From Egerieimonas sp900552095 (GTDB taxonomy: Bacteria > Bacillota > Clostridia > Lachnospirales > Lachnospiraceae): a DNA stretch of 6,577 nucleotides. The stretch spans positions 1 through 6,577 of the forward strand of contig CABREP010000089.1 in NCBI GenBank assembly GCA_902469965.1. Reading direction: 5' to 3'. A model generated the notes under the pieces. That model was not told where the DNA came from, did not search any database, and worked only from the letters and a program-made list of their open reading frames with translations. Below, piece by piece: positions 1 through 5,917 of this stretch (the stretch's first letter is position 1; every line of letters begins with the position of its first letter). The position numbers and the translations under genes were made by a program.

Positions 1-259
1 TGTCGTGGTAGTACCCTCCCGTTTTTTCATTTTCCAGAACCACCCGGATTCCGGTCTCCTCTGTATCTTCCGCCTCTTCTTCCTTCACGGAAATCTCCGA
101 GGCAGGATCCGGTTCCTCAATCCCTTTATCCTGTCCGATCTTCTGCATCCTCTCTCCCCCCGGCAGCCGGATGTCTCTTCGTACCGTCCAGAGAAGTCCC
201 AGAAGAATCAAAAAAAGAAGCCCTGTTACATTTCGCCCAAAATGATCCTTTTTTTCCAT
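1..259 (-). CDS. N-terminal part of a membrane-anchored protein, possibly SpoIID-like (3' end beyond window)
   Basis: An open frame starts at ATG 259-257 and stays open for 86 codons to the left edge, so the C-terminus is missing. An in-frame TGA lies two codons upstream of the ATG, which fixes the 5' limit. Residues 1-12 are charged, residues 13-26 (GLLFLILLGLLWTV) form one hydrophobic segment, and RR follows; this looks like an uncleaved signal anchor or signal peptide with the rest outside the cell. Residues about 47-69 are strongly acidic (EEEAEDTEE), a probable flexible linker. The last visible stretch, IRVVLENEKTGGYYHD, resembles the start of SpoIID/LytB-type domains, which often begin IRVLL and have an aromatic-His pair shortly after; this is a weak resemblance only. 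The gene begins 28 bases after the galM stop, suggesting cotranscription, but no convincing ribosome binding site precedes the ATG. That the frame is coding is fairly likely; the family is uncertain. Confidence 0.6.
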   Translation of the reverse strand, partial: MEKKDHFGRNVTGLLFLILLGLLWTVRRDIRLPGGERMQKIGQDKGIEEPDPASEISVKEEEAEDTEETGIRVVLENEKTGGYYHD

Positions 260-287
260 GATTCAGTATATGAAAAAAGAGGATCCT

Positions 288-1387
288 TCATACCTTTTCC
301 TTCTGCTTCCCCTCTGTCCAGAAACGGTAGCCGGTTCTGCTCCTGTATGTTTCTCCCGCCTTCAGAACAGGGGAGGGAAAGGACGGTTCATTTACCGCAT
401 TGGGATAATACTGAGACTCAAAACAGTATCCGCAGCGCGGCTCATAAGCCGCTCCCGCCTTGCCGCACTCTTTCTCAATAAAGTTCCCGGTATAAAACTG
501 CACTCCCGGACAGTCTGTGTACGCTTCCATCCGGATCCCCGACTCCCGGCAGAAGGCTTCTGCCATTTTTCCATAACTGCCCAGGGGTTTGTCCAGCACA
601 TACGTGTGATCATACCCGCCTGTTCTTCTCAGCTGTACAAAATCAGATTCAATCTCTGAACCGATCTCCTTTTCCTCCCGGAAGTCCATGGGCGTACCCG
701 CCACATCCGCAATCTCCCCTGTGGGGATAGAGGGAATATGTAAACTCATGCAGTCCCTGATCTGGGGATAGAACATTCATCCACCGGAATATAGCAGCCG
801 GCACAAAGTTTCACCTTCTGCCCCAGAATCTTTCCGCCGTCCTGTCCGGCCAGATTAAAATAACTGTGATTTGTCATATTCGCTACGGTATCCTGGTCGC
901 AGACTGCCTGATAGTCAATCTGAACCTCATCTTCTTCAGTCAGGGTATAAGTGACAGACACCTGAAAATCCCCCGGATATCCATTTTCCCCATCCGGACT
1001 TAACCGGGAAAAAACCACAGAATTTCCCTTCTGGCAGGAATCCCACAGCTTTTTCTCAAATCCCTCCGGTCCGCTGTGCAGATTATTCTCCCCCTCGTTC
1101 GGCGTCAGCTGCACCTTCTTGTCACCAATGAAAAAAGAGGCGCCTGCAATCCTGTTTCCGCTTCGTCCAATGGTACTTCCGAAAAAACTTCCGTTTTTCT
1201 CATATTCCTGTAACGTATCATATCCAAGAACCACATCCCGCAGCACGCCCTTCTTGTCCGGAACCCAGACCGACACCAGAATCGCCCCATACTCGATCAC
1301 TTTTATCTTCATTCCGTTTTTGTTTTCCAGCACATATGCATACACATCCCGCCCATCCGGAAGCGTTCCAAACAGTTCTTTTCCCAT
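288..1387 (-). pseudogene. galM: Aldose 1-epimerase (mutarotase), frame disrupted by a 41-base repeat-flanked insertion
   Basis: Aldose 1-epimerase interconverts the alpha and beta anomers of sugars such as galactose in the cytoplasm. The start is ATG 1387-1385, with AAGGAG (1395-1400) seven bases upstream. The first frame gives 213 residues with the family motifs NRI (78-80), NNLHSG (101-106) and NHSYFNL (173-179, carrying the catalytic His174), then runs to PVDECSIP and ends in a short foreign tail at TGA 746-748. The rest, from PTGEIADVAGTP to the end, lies in another frame ending at TGA 288-290 and carries GGYDH and the CFESQ motif with the likely catalytic Glu. Deleting one 41-base unit (722-762 or the equivalent 732-772) joins SIP to TGEIAD in frame and gives 352 residues, the usual family length. 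As written, the product would lack the sugar-binding Asp and the catalytic Glu and should be inactive. There is no obvious promoter between it and the 6S terminator, so expression probably depends on readthrough. Confidence 0.88.
722..772. repeat. 10-base direct repeats flanking 31 extra bases inside galM
   Basis: TGGGGATAGA occurs at 722-731 and again at 763-772, exactly 41 bases apart. The 31 bases between (732-762) have no counterpart in the expected GalM protein, and loss of one repeat plus the spacer restores the frame. The spacer has a weak imperfect inverted repeat (GGGA..ATG near 732-740, CAT..TCCC near 748-757). The arrangement fits either a small insertion with target duplication or a slipped-replication or template-switch event. 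The repeats would also allow precise reversion by slippage. Confidence 0.9.
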
Positions 1388-1445
1388 ACTTCTTCTCCTT
1401 TTCCCAAAAGCTCCTTACCGGACACTCCTTTTCTTCTCTCCGTCC

Positions 1446-1475
1446 AAAAAAGAGGAGGATCCTAAGATCCTCCTC
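1446..1475 (-). terminator. Intrinsic terminator of the 6S RNA gene
   Basis: A perfect 10-base-pair stem (GAGGAGGATC at 1452-1461 with GATCCTCCTC at 1466-1475) with a four-base loop is followed on the minus strand by six T residues (1446-1451). It lies directly after the closing stem of the predicted 6S RNA and 58 bases before the galM start codon, so it should end the RNA transcript and limit entry into galM. Confidence 0.9.
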
Positions 1476-1477
1476 CT

Positions 1478-1660
1478 GTAACTCCCGAAATGCCGTTTCC
1501 TGCTTTTTGACTCCTAACGGAGCCAGGTGGGTAACCGCAGCTGCCCCGCTGTCTTCCGCTGCAAACGACGGCCTGACATTGGATCAGCAATATAGGAATC
1601 CCTAAAAATAAATGTAGGTTCAAAAACACAGGAGTGTCGCACATTCCAGGAAGATTACCC
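1478..1660 (-). ncRNA. ssrS: Probable 6S RNA, about 183 nt
   Basis: 6S RNA is a long, rod-shaped RNA with a central bubble that mimics an open promoter and binds housekeeping RNA polymerase holoenzyme. Here a TATAAT box sits just upstream and a strong terminator just downstream, with no open frame of coding character between. The ends pair in a long closing stem: 1642-1658 with 1478-1492, about 14 base pairs with small bulges. Further in, ACTCCT (1630-1635) pairs with AGGAGT (1510-1515), flanking a large unpaired region as expected for the bubble. The length matches known 6S RNAs of about 180-200 nt. Sequence near the stem, AUGUGCGAC on the 5' side and CGGCAUUUCGG on the 3' side, resembles AUGUUCGC and GCGGCAUCUCGG of Escherichia coli 6S as I recall them. 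Signatures of SRP RNA, tmRNA and RNase P are absent. The family call rests on structure and recalled motifs, not on a covariance search. Exact ends are estimated from the promoter and closing stem. Confidence 0.72.
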
Positions 1661-1667
1661 TAAAATG

Positions 1668-1697
1668 ATTATACCTTAGTGCAATATTTCAAGATAA
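1668..1697 (-). promoter_or_regulatory. Promoter of the 6S RNA gene
   Basis: A perfect TATAAT (1668-1673) lies on the minus strand seven to eight bases before the predicted RNA 5' end (A1661 or G1660). The -35 region is poor: at 17-18 bases spacing it reads TATCTT or TTATCT. A TTGAAA (1687-1692) is present but only 13 bases away. A short inverted repeat, TTCAAG (1688-1693) and CTTGAA (1701-1706), covers the -35 area and could be an operator or a weak thrC 3' hairpin; it has no U-tract. Confidence 0.6.
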
Positions 1698-1749
1698 ATT
1701 CTTGAAGTTATCAATCTCCTGTAAATTCTGTTTAAACTTCCGGTAAAAT

Positions 1750-3237
1750 TCAAATTTTTAAAATCTTTTCCACAGCAGCGGCCATATCCTCTGCCGGGAT
1801 CACTGTATCATGAAGAACCGGTGCATTTCTGATCTCTTCAATCGCCTGAGGCACTGCCGTCATAGAAAGTTCTGAAAGCGCATCTGCCTGTGCAAAATCG
1901 TCCAGCACCTCATACTTTCTGTCAATTGCACCCAGCACACTGCGGGTAAATTTAAAGGGACTTGCCGTAGAGGCAATCACCGTTTTAGTCCTATCTCCCG
2001 TATCTTTTACGAATTTTTTATATACCTCGGAAGCCACCGCCGTATGCGTATCGATCACATATCCTGTATTTTCATATAATTCCCGGATTCTGGCCGCTGT
2101 CTCCTCCTCGCTGGCATAATTTCCGTAAAAGTCAGCCATCTTCTCCTGCATTTCTTCTGTAACGGTATAGGCGCCTTTCTCATTGAGATCACACATCATT
2201 CTCCGGTTGACTCCGGCGTCTTCCCCTGCCATGCGGTAGATCAGCCGTTCCAGATTGCTGGAAACCAGAATATCCATGGAAGGCGAAGATGTGAGAACAA
2301 ATCTTCTGTTTCTGTCATACGTTCCGGTACGGAAGAAATCAAACAGTACTTTGTTCTCATTGGAAGCGCAGATCAGTTTCCCGATCGGCAATCCCATCTG
2401 CTTTGCATAATAAGCCGCCAGAATATTTCCAAAGTTTCCGGTAGGCACCGTTACATGAATCTTTTCTCCCGAAGCGATCTCTCCGTTCTTCACCAGCCTG
2501 CTGTATGCATATACATAGTAAACAATCTGAGGAACCAGCCGTCCGATGTTGATGGAATTGGCAGAAGAAAACTGATATCCGCCTTTTCTCAACCGCTCCG
2601 CCATCTCAGCATCTCCGAAAATTTTCTTTACTCCGCTTTGAGCATCATCAAAATTCCCTTCGATCGCCACCACATAGGCATTTTCCCCTTTCTGGGTAAC
2701 CATCTGTTTCTCCTGGATCGGACTCACCCCGTGTTTCGGATAAAATACGATGATCTTTGTGCCCGGCACGTCCGCAAATCCCGCAAGAGCGGCCTTCCCT
2801 GTATCACCGGAAGTTGCTGTCAGGATCACGATCTCATTTTTTACCTGGTTCTTCTTTGCCGCCGTGGTCATAAGGTGGGGCAGGATAGAAAGCGCCATGT
2901 CTTTAAAAGCAATCGTTGCACCGTGAAACAGCTCCAGATAATAAGCCCCCTCCGCTTTAACCAGAGGCGCAATCTCTTCCGTATCAAACTTGCTGTCGTA
3001 TGCCCGGTCAATACAGCCTCTGAGCTCTTCCTCTGTAAAATCAGTAAGAAAACGGCTCATCACCTGATAAGCCACCTCCTGATACGTCATTTCCGCCAGT
3101 TCCTCCGCCGAAACCGTAAGGGCCGGAATCCTGGAGGGAACAAAAAGTCCTCCGTCCCTGGAAAGCCCCTGAAGGATTGCCTGTGATGCTGTAACCTTAA
3201 CTTCCTGATTTCTCGTACTTGTGTAATATAACTCCAT
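1750..3237 (-). CDS. thrC: Threonine synthase
   Basis: Threonine synthase converts O-phospho-L-homoserine to L-threonine and phosphate with pyridoxal phosphate in the cytoplasm, the last step of threonine synthesis. The chosen start, ATG 3237-3235, gives 495 residues and the typical N-terminus MELYYTSTRNQ followed by TASQAILQGLSRDGGLFVP. Lys112 in HGATIAFKDMA is the expected cofactor-binding lysine. ATSGDTG (141-147) and VPTGNFGN (about 264-271) are the phosphate- and cofactor-binding loops, and SSANSINIGRLVPQ follows the family pattern. The length is that of the bacterial class without the plant SAM-binding extension. The ribosome binding site is AGGCGG (3246-3251), eight bases before the ATG. 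An in-frame upstream ATG at 3261-3259, after GGAG, would add eight residues (MRRKAEAV) and cannot be excluded. The gene has its own promoter and a structured leader. It sits after leuA, but hom and thrB are not in the window. Confidence 0.97.
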   Translation of the reverse strand: MELYYTSTRNQEVKVTASQAILQGLSRDGGLFVPSRIPALTVSAEELAEMTYQEVAYQVMSRFLTDFTEEELRGCIDRAYDSKFDTEEIAPLVKAEGAYYLELFHGATIAFKDMALSILPHLMTTAAKKNQVKNEIVILTATSGDTGKAALAGFADVPGTKIIVFYPKHGVSPIQEKQMVTQKGENAYVVAIEGNFDDAQSGVKKIFGDAEMAERLRKGGYQFSSANSINIGRLVPQIVYYVYAYSRLVKNGEIASGEKIHVTVPTGNFGNILAAYYAKQMGLPIGKLICASNENKVLFDFFRTGTYDRNRRFVLTSSPSMDILVSSNLERLIYRMAGEDAGVNRRMMCDLNEKGAYTVTEEMQEKMADFYGNYASEEETAARIRELYENTGYVIDTHTAVASEVYKKFVKDTGDRTKTVIASTASPFKFTRSVLGAIDRKYEVLDDFAQADALSELSMTAVPQAIEEIRNAPVLHDTVIPAEDMAAAVEKILKI

Positions 3238-3241
3238 GACA

Positions 3242-3304
3242 GCTTCCGCCTTTCTCCTCATAATTCTCCGCCCCAGGCGGAAACGGGCGGCTTTTCGCCG
3301 CCCG
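3242..3304 (-). promoter_or_regulatory. Structured thrC 5' leader with competing hairpins, one covering the ribosome binding site
   Basis: Just after the likely transcript start, GGGCGGC (3303-3297) and GCCGCCC (3291-3285) form a strong stem with a GAAAA loop. Downstream, CCGCC (3280-3276) can pair with GGCGG (3272-3268) over a three-base loop. Alternatively the same segment, extended to GTTTCCGCCT (3284-3275), can pair with AGGCGGAAGC (3251-3242) in ten base pairs including one G-U, and this hides the AGGCGG ribosome binding site of thrC. The two pairings exclude each other. None of the stems has a following U-tract, so any control would be at translation rather than termination. The pairings are visible; the regulatory role is inference. 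Confidence 0.5.
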
Positions 3305-3315
3305 GACTTGAACTT

Positions 3316-3344
3316 ATTATAACACAGCCCTTTTTTTATGACAA
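3316..3344 (-). promoter_or_regulatory. Sigma-A-type promoter of thrC
   Basis: TTGTCA (3339-3344) and a perfect TATAAT (3316-3321) are separated by 17 bases on the minus strand, predicting a start near 3309, about 70 bases before the thrC ATG. This puts the GC-rich hairpin at the very 5' end of the transcript. No terminator was found between leuA and this promoter, so leuA transcripts may also continue into thrC. Confidence 0.85.
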
Positions 3345-3375
3345 GCCGGATTGTGAAGACCCGCCTGCAGACATT

Positions 3376-5031
3376 TTATCGGTTGTTGATCGCTGTCACC
3401 AGCGCATCGATAGACGCATGGATAATGTCTACATCCACGCCCGCTCCCCAGGAGAGGCTTCCATCCGGTTTGCGGATTCCCACATAAGCGATCGCCTTTG
3501 AACTGGAACTCTGCTCCAGCGCATGTTCCTGATAGGTTACCAGATCATACTTGAGATTATAAGCTTTTTTAAGCGCCTGGCTGACCGCATTGAGACGTCC
3601 GTTCCCCACCGCCTCTGTGACAGTTTTTCTCCCTTTGAAGGTAGAGGTAACCTGAGCTTCCATTCCTTCTTCTTTTTTCTGGAAATGTACTTCCACCACA
3701 TTGTAAGGCTCTTTCACATTCTCAAAGGTACGCGTAAACAGATCGAAGATCTCCTGAGGCTGCAGTTCTTTATGACCATGATCCGAAACTGCTTTCGCCG
3801 CATAGCCCATCGCCTCCCGCATCTTAGGCGGCAGATTCAGGCCGAACTTGGTCTCCAGAATATAACCTACGCCGCCTTTCCCCGACTGGCTGTTGATCCG
3901 GATCACATCCGCATCGTAATTTCTTCCCACATCCGTGGGATCGATGGGCAGATACGGCACAGTCCAGTGATTGGGATCTTTCTCTTCCAGCCATTTCATT
4001 CCCTTCGCAATAGCATCCTGATGTGACCCGGAAAAAGCAGCAAACACCAGAGCACCGCTGTAAGGGCTTCTCTCATCCACTTTCATCCCCGTATATTTTT
4101 CATACTGCTCACAGATATCAGGCATATCTGAAAAATCCAGTTCCGGATCTACTCCCTGGGCATACATATTCATAGCCAGCGTAATAATATCCACATTTCC
4201 GGTCCGCTCCCCGTTTCCAAACAGTGTTCCTTCAATCCGGTCTGCCCCGGCTAAAAGCCCCATCTCCGAGTCCGCCACACCACATCCCCGGTCATTATGG
4301 GGATGAAGTGATACAACCACATTTTCCCTGTAATTCAGCCGGCTGCAGATATATTCGATCTGGCTGGCATACACGTGAGGCATAGAATGCTGTACTGTCA
4401 CAGGCAGATTGATAATCGCCTTCCGGTCTGCCTGCGGTTTCCAGATATTCAGAACCGCGTTGCAGACCTCCAGTGCATATTCCGGCTCTGTACCTGTAAA
4501 ACTTTCCGGACTGTATTCAAAACGATAGGCGGCACCGGCCTCTTCTGTCAGCTCTTTTAAAAGCTTTGCTCCTTCCACAGCAATCTGAAGGATCTCTTCT
4601 TTGGACTTTTTGAAAACCTGTTCTCTCTGCGCCACAGAAGTGGAATTATATACATGGACAATCACATTTTTGGCGCCCTTTACCGCCTCAAAAGTTTTTC
4701 GGATGATATGCTCCCTGGCCTGGGTCAGGACCTGAATCGTCACGTCATCCGGAATCAGATTCTGTTCGATCAGAGTTCTCAGGAATTCATATTCTGTCTC
4801 GGAAGCAGCCGGAAATCCCACTTCAATCTCCTTAAATCCGATTTTTACCAGAAGCCGGAAGAAATCTACTTTCTGCTGAAGACTCATGGGAATCACCAGA
4901 GCCTGGTTTCCATCTCTTAAATCCACGCTGCACCAGACAGGAGCTTTCTCTATGTACTCTTTCTTCGTCCACTCCATACAAGGTACCGGCGGCATATAGT
5001 ACTGCCGCTTATATTTCGTATAATCCATCAT
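3376..5031 (-). CDS. leuA: 2-isopropylmalate synthase, long form
   Basis: LeuA condenses acetyl-CoA with 2-oxoisovalerate to form 2-isopropylmalate, the committed step of leucine synthesis, in the cytoplasm. The start is ATG 5031-5029 (MMDYTKYKRQYYMPPVP), nine bases after a perfect AGGAGG (5041-5046); the adjacent ATG 5028 is an alternative. The protein has 551 residues, matching the longer LeuA type. The N-terminal TIM barrel carries DLRDGNQ (37-43) with the catalytic Arg and metal Asp, HPHNDRG (243-249) with the metal His residues, and GNGERTGNVD (272-281). After a linker domain, roughly residues 420-551 form the C-terminal regulatory domain that binds leucine for feedback inhibition in this family, ending in GAGVDVDIIHASIDALVTAIN. 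Its product is the substrate of LeuCD encoded just upstream. No strong promoter of its own is seen: a weak TTGATT/TATCAG pair overlaps the tRNA terminator, so readthrough from the tRNA-Pro promoter may contribute. Confidence 0.97.
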   Translation of the reverse strand: MMDYTKYKRQYYMPPVPCMEWTKKEYIEKAPVWCSVDLRDGNQALVIPMSLQQKVDFFRLLVKIGFKEIEVGFPAASETEYEFLRTLIEQNLIPDDVTIQVLTQAREHIIRKTFEAVKGAKNVIVHVYNSTSVAQREQVFKKSKEEILQIAVEGAKLLKELTEEAGAAYRFEYSPESFTGTEPEYALEVCNAVLNIWKPQADRKAIINLPVTVQHSMPHVYASQIEYICSRLNYRENVVVSLHPHNDRGCGVADSEMGLLAGADRIEGTLFGNGERTGNVDIITLAMNMYAQGVDPELDFSDMPDICEQYEKYTGMKVDERSPYSGALVFAAFSGSHQDAIAKGMKWLEEKDPNHWTVPYLPIDPTDVGRNYDADVIRINSQSGKGGVGYILETKFGLNLPPKMREAMGYAAKAVSDHGHKELQPQEIFDLFTRTFENVKEPYNVVEVHFQKKEEGMEAQVTSTFKGRKTVTEAVGNGRLNAVSQALKKAYNLKYDLVTYQEHALEQSSSSKAIAYVGIRKPDGSLSWGAGVDVDIIHASIDALVTAINNR

Positions 5032-5040
5032 AATTACAGT

Positions 5041-5046
5041 CCTCCT
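5041..5046 (-). promoter_or_regulatory. leuA ribosome binding site (decides start)
   Basis: A perfect AGGAGG on the minus strand, nine bases before ATG 5031. It rules out the longer reading from codon 5085, which would begin inside the terminator hairpin, and an internal ATG that overlaps this site. Confidence 0.9.
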
Positions 5047-5071
5047 CATCCCTTTTACTTTCTGATACACC

Positions 5072-5100
5072 AAAAGGGACTGCAATCAATTGCAGTCCCT
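5072..5100 (-). terminator. Intrinsic terminator between tRNA-Pro and leuA
   Basis: GGGACTGCAA (5076-5085) and TTGCAGTCCC (5090-5099) form a perfect ten-base-pair stem with a four-base loop, extended by one A-T pair. Only four T residues (5072-5075) follow on the minus strand, so termination may be incomplete. It sits 22 bases after the tRNA 3' end and about 40 bases before the leuA start. Confidence 0.8.
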
Positions 5101-5122
5101 CCATCGTCTTCAAAATAGTAAG

Positions 5123-5196
5123 TCGGGGCAACAGGATTTGAACCTGCGACCTCACGGCCCCCAGCCGTGCGCGCTACCAAGCTACGCCATACCCCG
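5123..5196 (-). tRNA. tRNA-Pro, anticodon GGG
   Basis: The minus strand folds into a complete cloverleaf of 74 bases. The acceptor stem CGGGGTA pairs with TGCCCCG (one G-U), followed by discriminator A. The D-arm contains AGCTTGGTAGC, and the anticodon stem CACGG/CCGTG encloses the loop CTGGGGG, giving anticodon GGG at 5162-5160 for CCC and CCU codons. The T-arm is GCAGG-TTCGAAT-CCTGT. CCA is not encoded (CTT follows the discriminator), so it must be added by a nucleotidyltransferase. The gene has its own promoter and terminator and lies between leuD and leuA. Confidence 0.96.
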
Positions 5197-5221
5197 GTAT
5201 CATGTCCCGAAGACAATATGT

Positions 5222-5250
5222 AGTATATACCATTTCTCCCTGTTTGTAAA
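5222..5250 (-). promoter_or_regulatory. Promoter of the tRNA-Pro gene
   Basis: TTTACA (5245-5250) and TATACT (5222-5227) are separated by 17 bases on the minus strand, predicting a start near 5215, about 19 bases before the tRNA 5' end. Upstream, 5255-5280 is almost entirely A/T with a T6-G-A6 tract, resembling an UP element as expected for a strongly expressed stable RNA gene. Confidence 0.85.
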
Positions 5251-5350
5251 GCCCTTATTTTAAATTTTTTCAAAAAATCTTATTTTCAGAACATTTCAAA
5301 CAATTTTCGTGGATATACGAGACTGACTCACCGTTTTCCGCCTTCTGCTG

Positions 5351-5380
5351 ACAAAAATGGGAGCCTTTTTACAGGCTCCC
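5351..5380 (-). terminator. Intrinsic terminator after leuD
   Basis: GGGAGCC (5359-5365) and GGCTCCC (5374-5380) form a seven-base-pair stem with an eight-base loop, followed on the minus strand by ATTTTTGT. It begins 21 bases after the leuD stop codon and closes the leuCD transcript. The roughly 100 bases between it and the tRNA promoter show only A/T-rich sequence. Confidence 0.87.
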
Positions 5381-5401
5381 GCTATCTGTAATAGAAGGTT
5401 G

Positions 5402-5902
5402 TCAAACCGTTTCTGCCTGTTTTATATTGATATAATTTACCAGCCCCTCCGCCCGGATAATCTTCTGCATAAATTTCGGAAAGGCCTGTCCCTGATACGT
5501 TTTCCCTGTTGTCCTGTTGCAGATCACACCACTGTCAAAGTCCACTTCTATTTCATCTCCGTCTTTAATATCTTTGGATGCCTCAGGACACTCAATGATG
5601 GGAAGACCGATATTGATCGCATTGCGATAAAAAATGCGGGCAAAGGTTTCTGCGATCACGCAGCTCACCCCCGCTGCCTTGATCGCCAGCGGCGCATGCT
5701 CTCTGGACGAACCGCAGCCGAAATTTTTATCTGCCACGATCAGATCTCCCTTTTTCACCTTTTTTACAAACTCCCGGTCGATATCCTCCATACAGTGTTG
5801 TGCCAGTTCTGCCGGATCTGAAGAATTCAGATAACGTGCCGGAATAATCACATCGGTGTCTACATTATCTCCATATTTAAATACTTTTCCCTGTGCTTTC
5901 AT
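5402..5902 (-). CDS. leuD: 3-isopropylmalate dehydratase small subunit
   Basis: LeuD pairs with LeuC to form the isomerase that converts 2-isopropylmalate to 3-isopropylmalate in leucine synthesis. The chosen start ATG 5902-5900 gives 166 residues (MKAQGKVFKYGDNVDTDVI), the normal length for the short LeuD type. An in-frame GTG at 5914 overlaps the AGGAGGTG ribosome binding site (5912-5919) and is unlikely to be the start. The swivelling domain shows NVDTDVI (13-19), YLNS (24-27) in the substrate-selecting loop, FGCGSSREHAP (61-71), the active-site serine loop, and FYRNAINIGLP (91-101). The loop has no Arg after YL, which to my knowledge favours isopropylmalate over homoaconitate substrates. 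The gap to leuC is 15 bases and the leuC stop overlaps this gene's ribosome binding site, so the two subunits are tightly coupled. A terminator follows directly. Confidence 0.97.
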   Translation of the reverse strand: MKAQGKVFKYGDNVDTDVIIPARYLNSSDPAELAQHCMEDIDREFVKKVKKGDLIVADKNFGCGSSREHAPLAIKAAGVSCVIAETFARIFYRNAINIGLPIIECPEASKDIKDGDEIEVDFDSGVICNRTTGKTYQGQAFPKFMQKIIRAEGLVNYINIKQAETV

Positions 5903-5917
5903 TCTTTTTAACACCTC

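Noticed and set aside
749..758. TGCAGTCCCT shared between the galM insertion and the tRNA-Pro terminator (5091-5100)
   Set aside because: A single shared 10-mer in a window of this size is expected by chance, and the match does not extend on either side.
288..1387. Two separate genes instead of one broken galM
   Set aside because: The two frames carry the complementary halves of a single GalM and join perfectly when one 41-base repeat unit is removed.
1478..1660. Riboswitch controlling galM
   Set aside because: No known riboswitch core (cobalamin box, T-box sequence or similar) is visible, the two ends pair with each other, and the terminator stem is not shared with an alternative helix.
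2455..3186. Long plus-strand frame opposite thrC, and similar plus-strand frames opposite the other genes
   Set aside because: They lie antisense to well-supported genes, show no family resemblance and lack convincing ribosome binding sites.
3284..3304. GC-rich hairpin as a leuA terminator
   Set aside because: It lies downstream of the thrC promoter and has no U-tract on either strand; the T-run at 3331-3337 is on the plus strand, 27 bases from the hairpin, and no plus-strand gene precedes it.
5032..5085. Longer leuA start at 5085
   Set aside because: The codon lies inside the terminator stem and has no ribosome binding site, while AGGAGG is placed correctly for ATG 5031.
5032..5122. T-box leader for leuA
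   Set aside because: There is no conserved GGUGGNACC antiterminator sequence and too little space for a specifier domain.
5055..5273. 72-codon minus-strand frame covering the tRNA
   Set aside because: It reads through the tRNA-Pro gene and its terminator; its residues are the usual meaningless translation of a tRNA, and there is no ribosome binding site.
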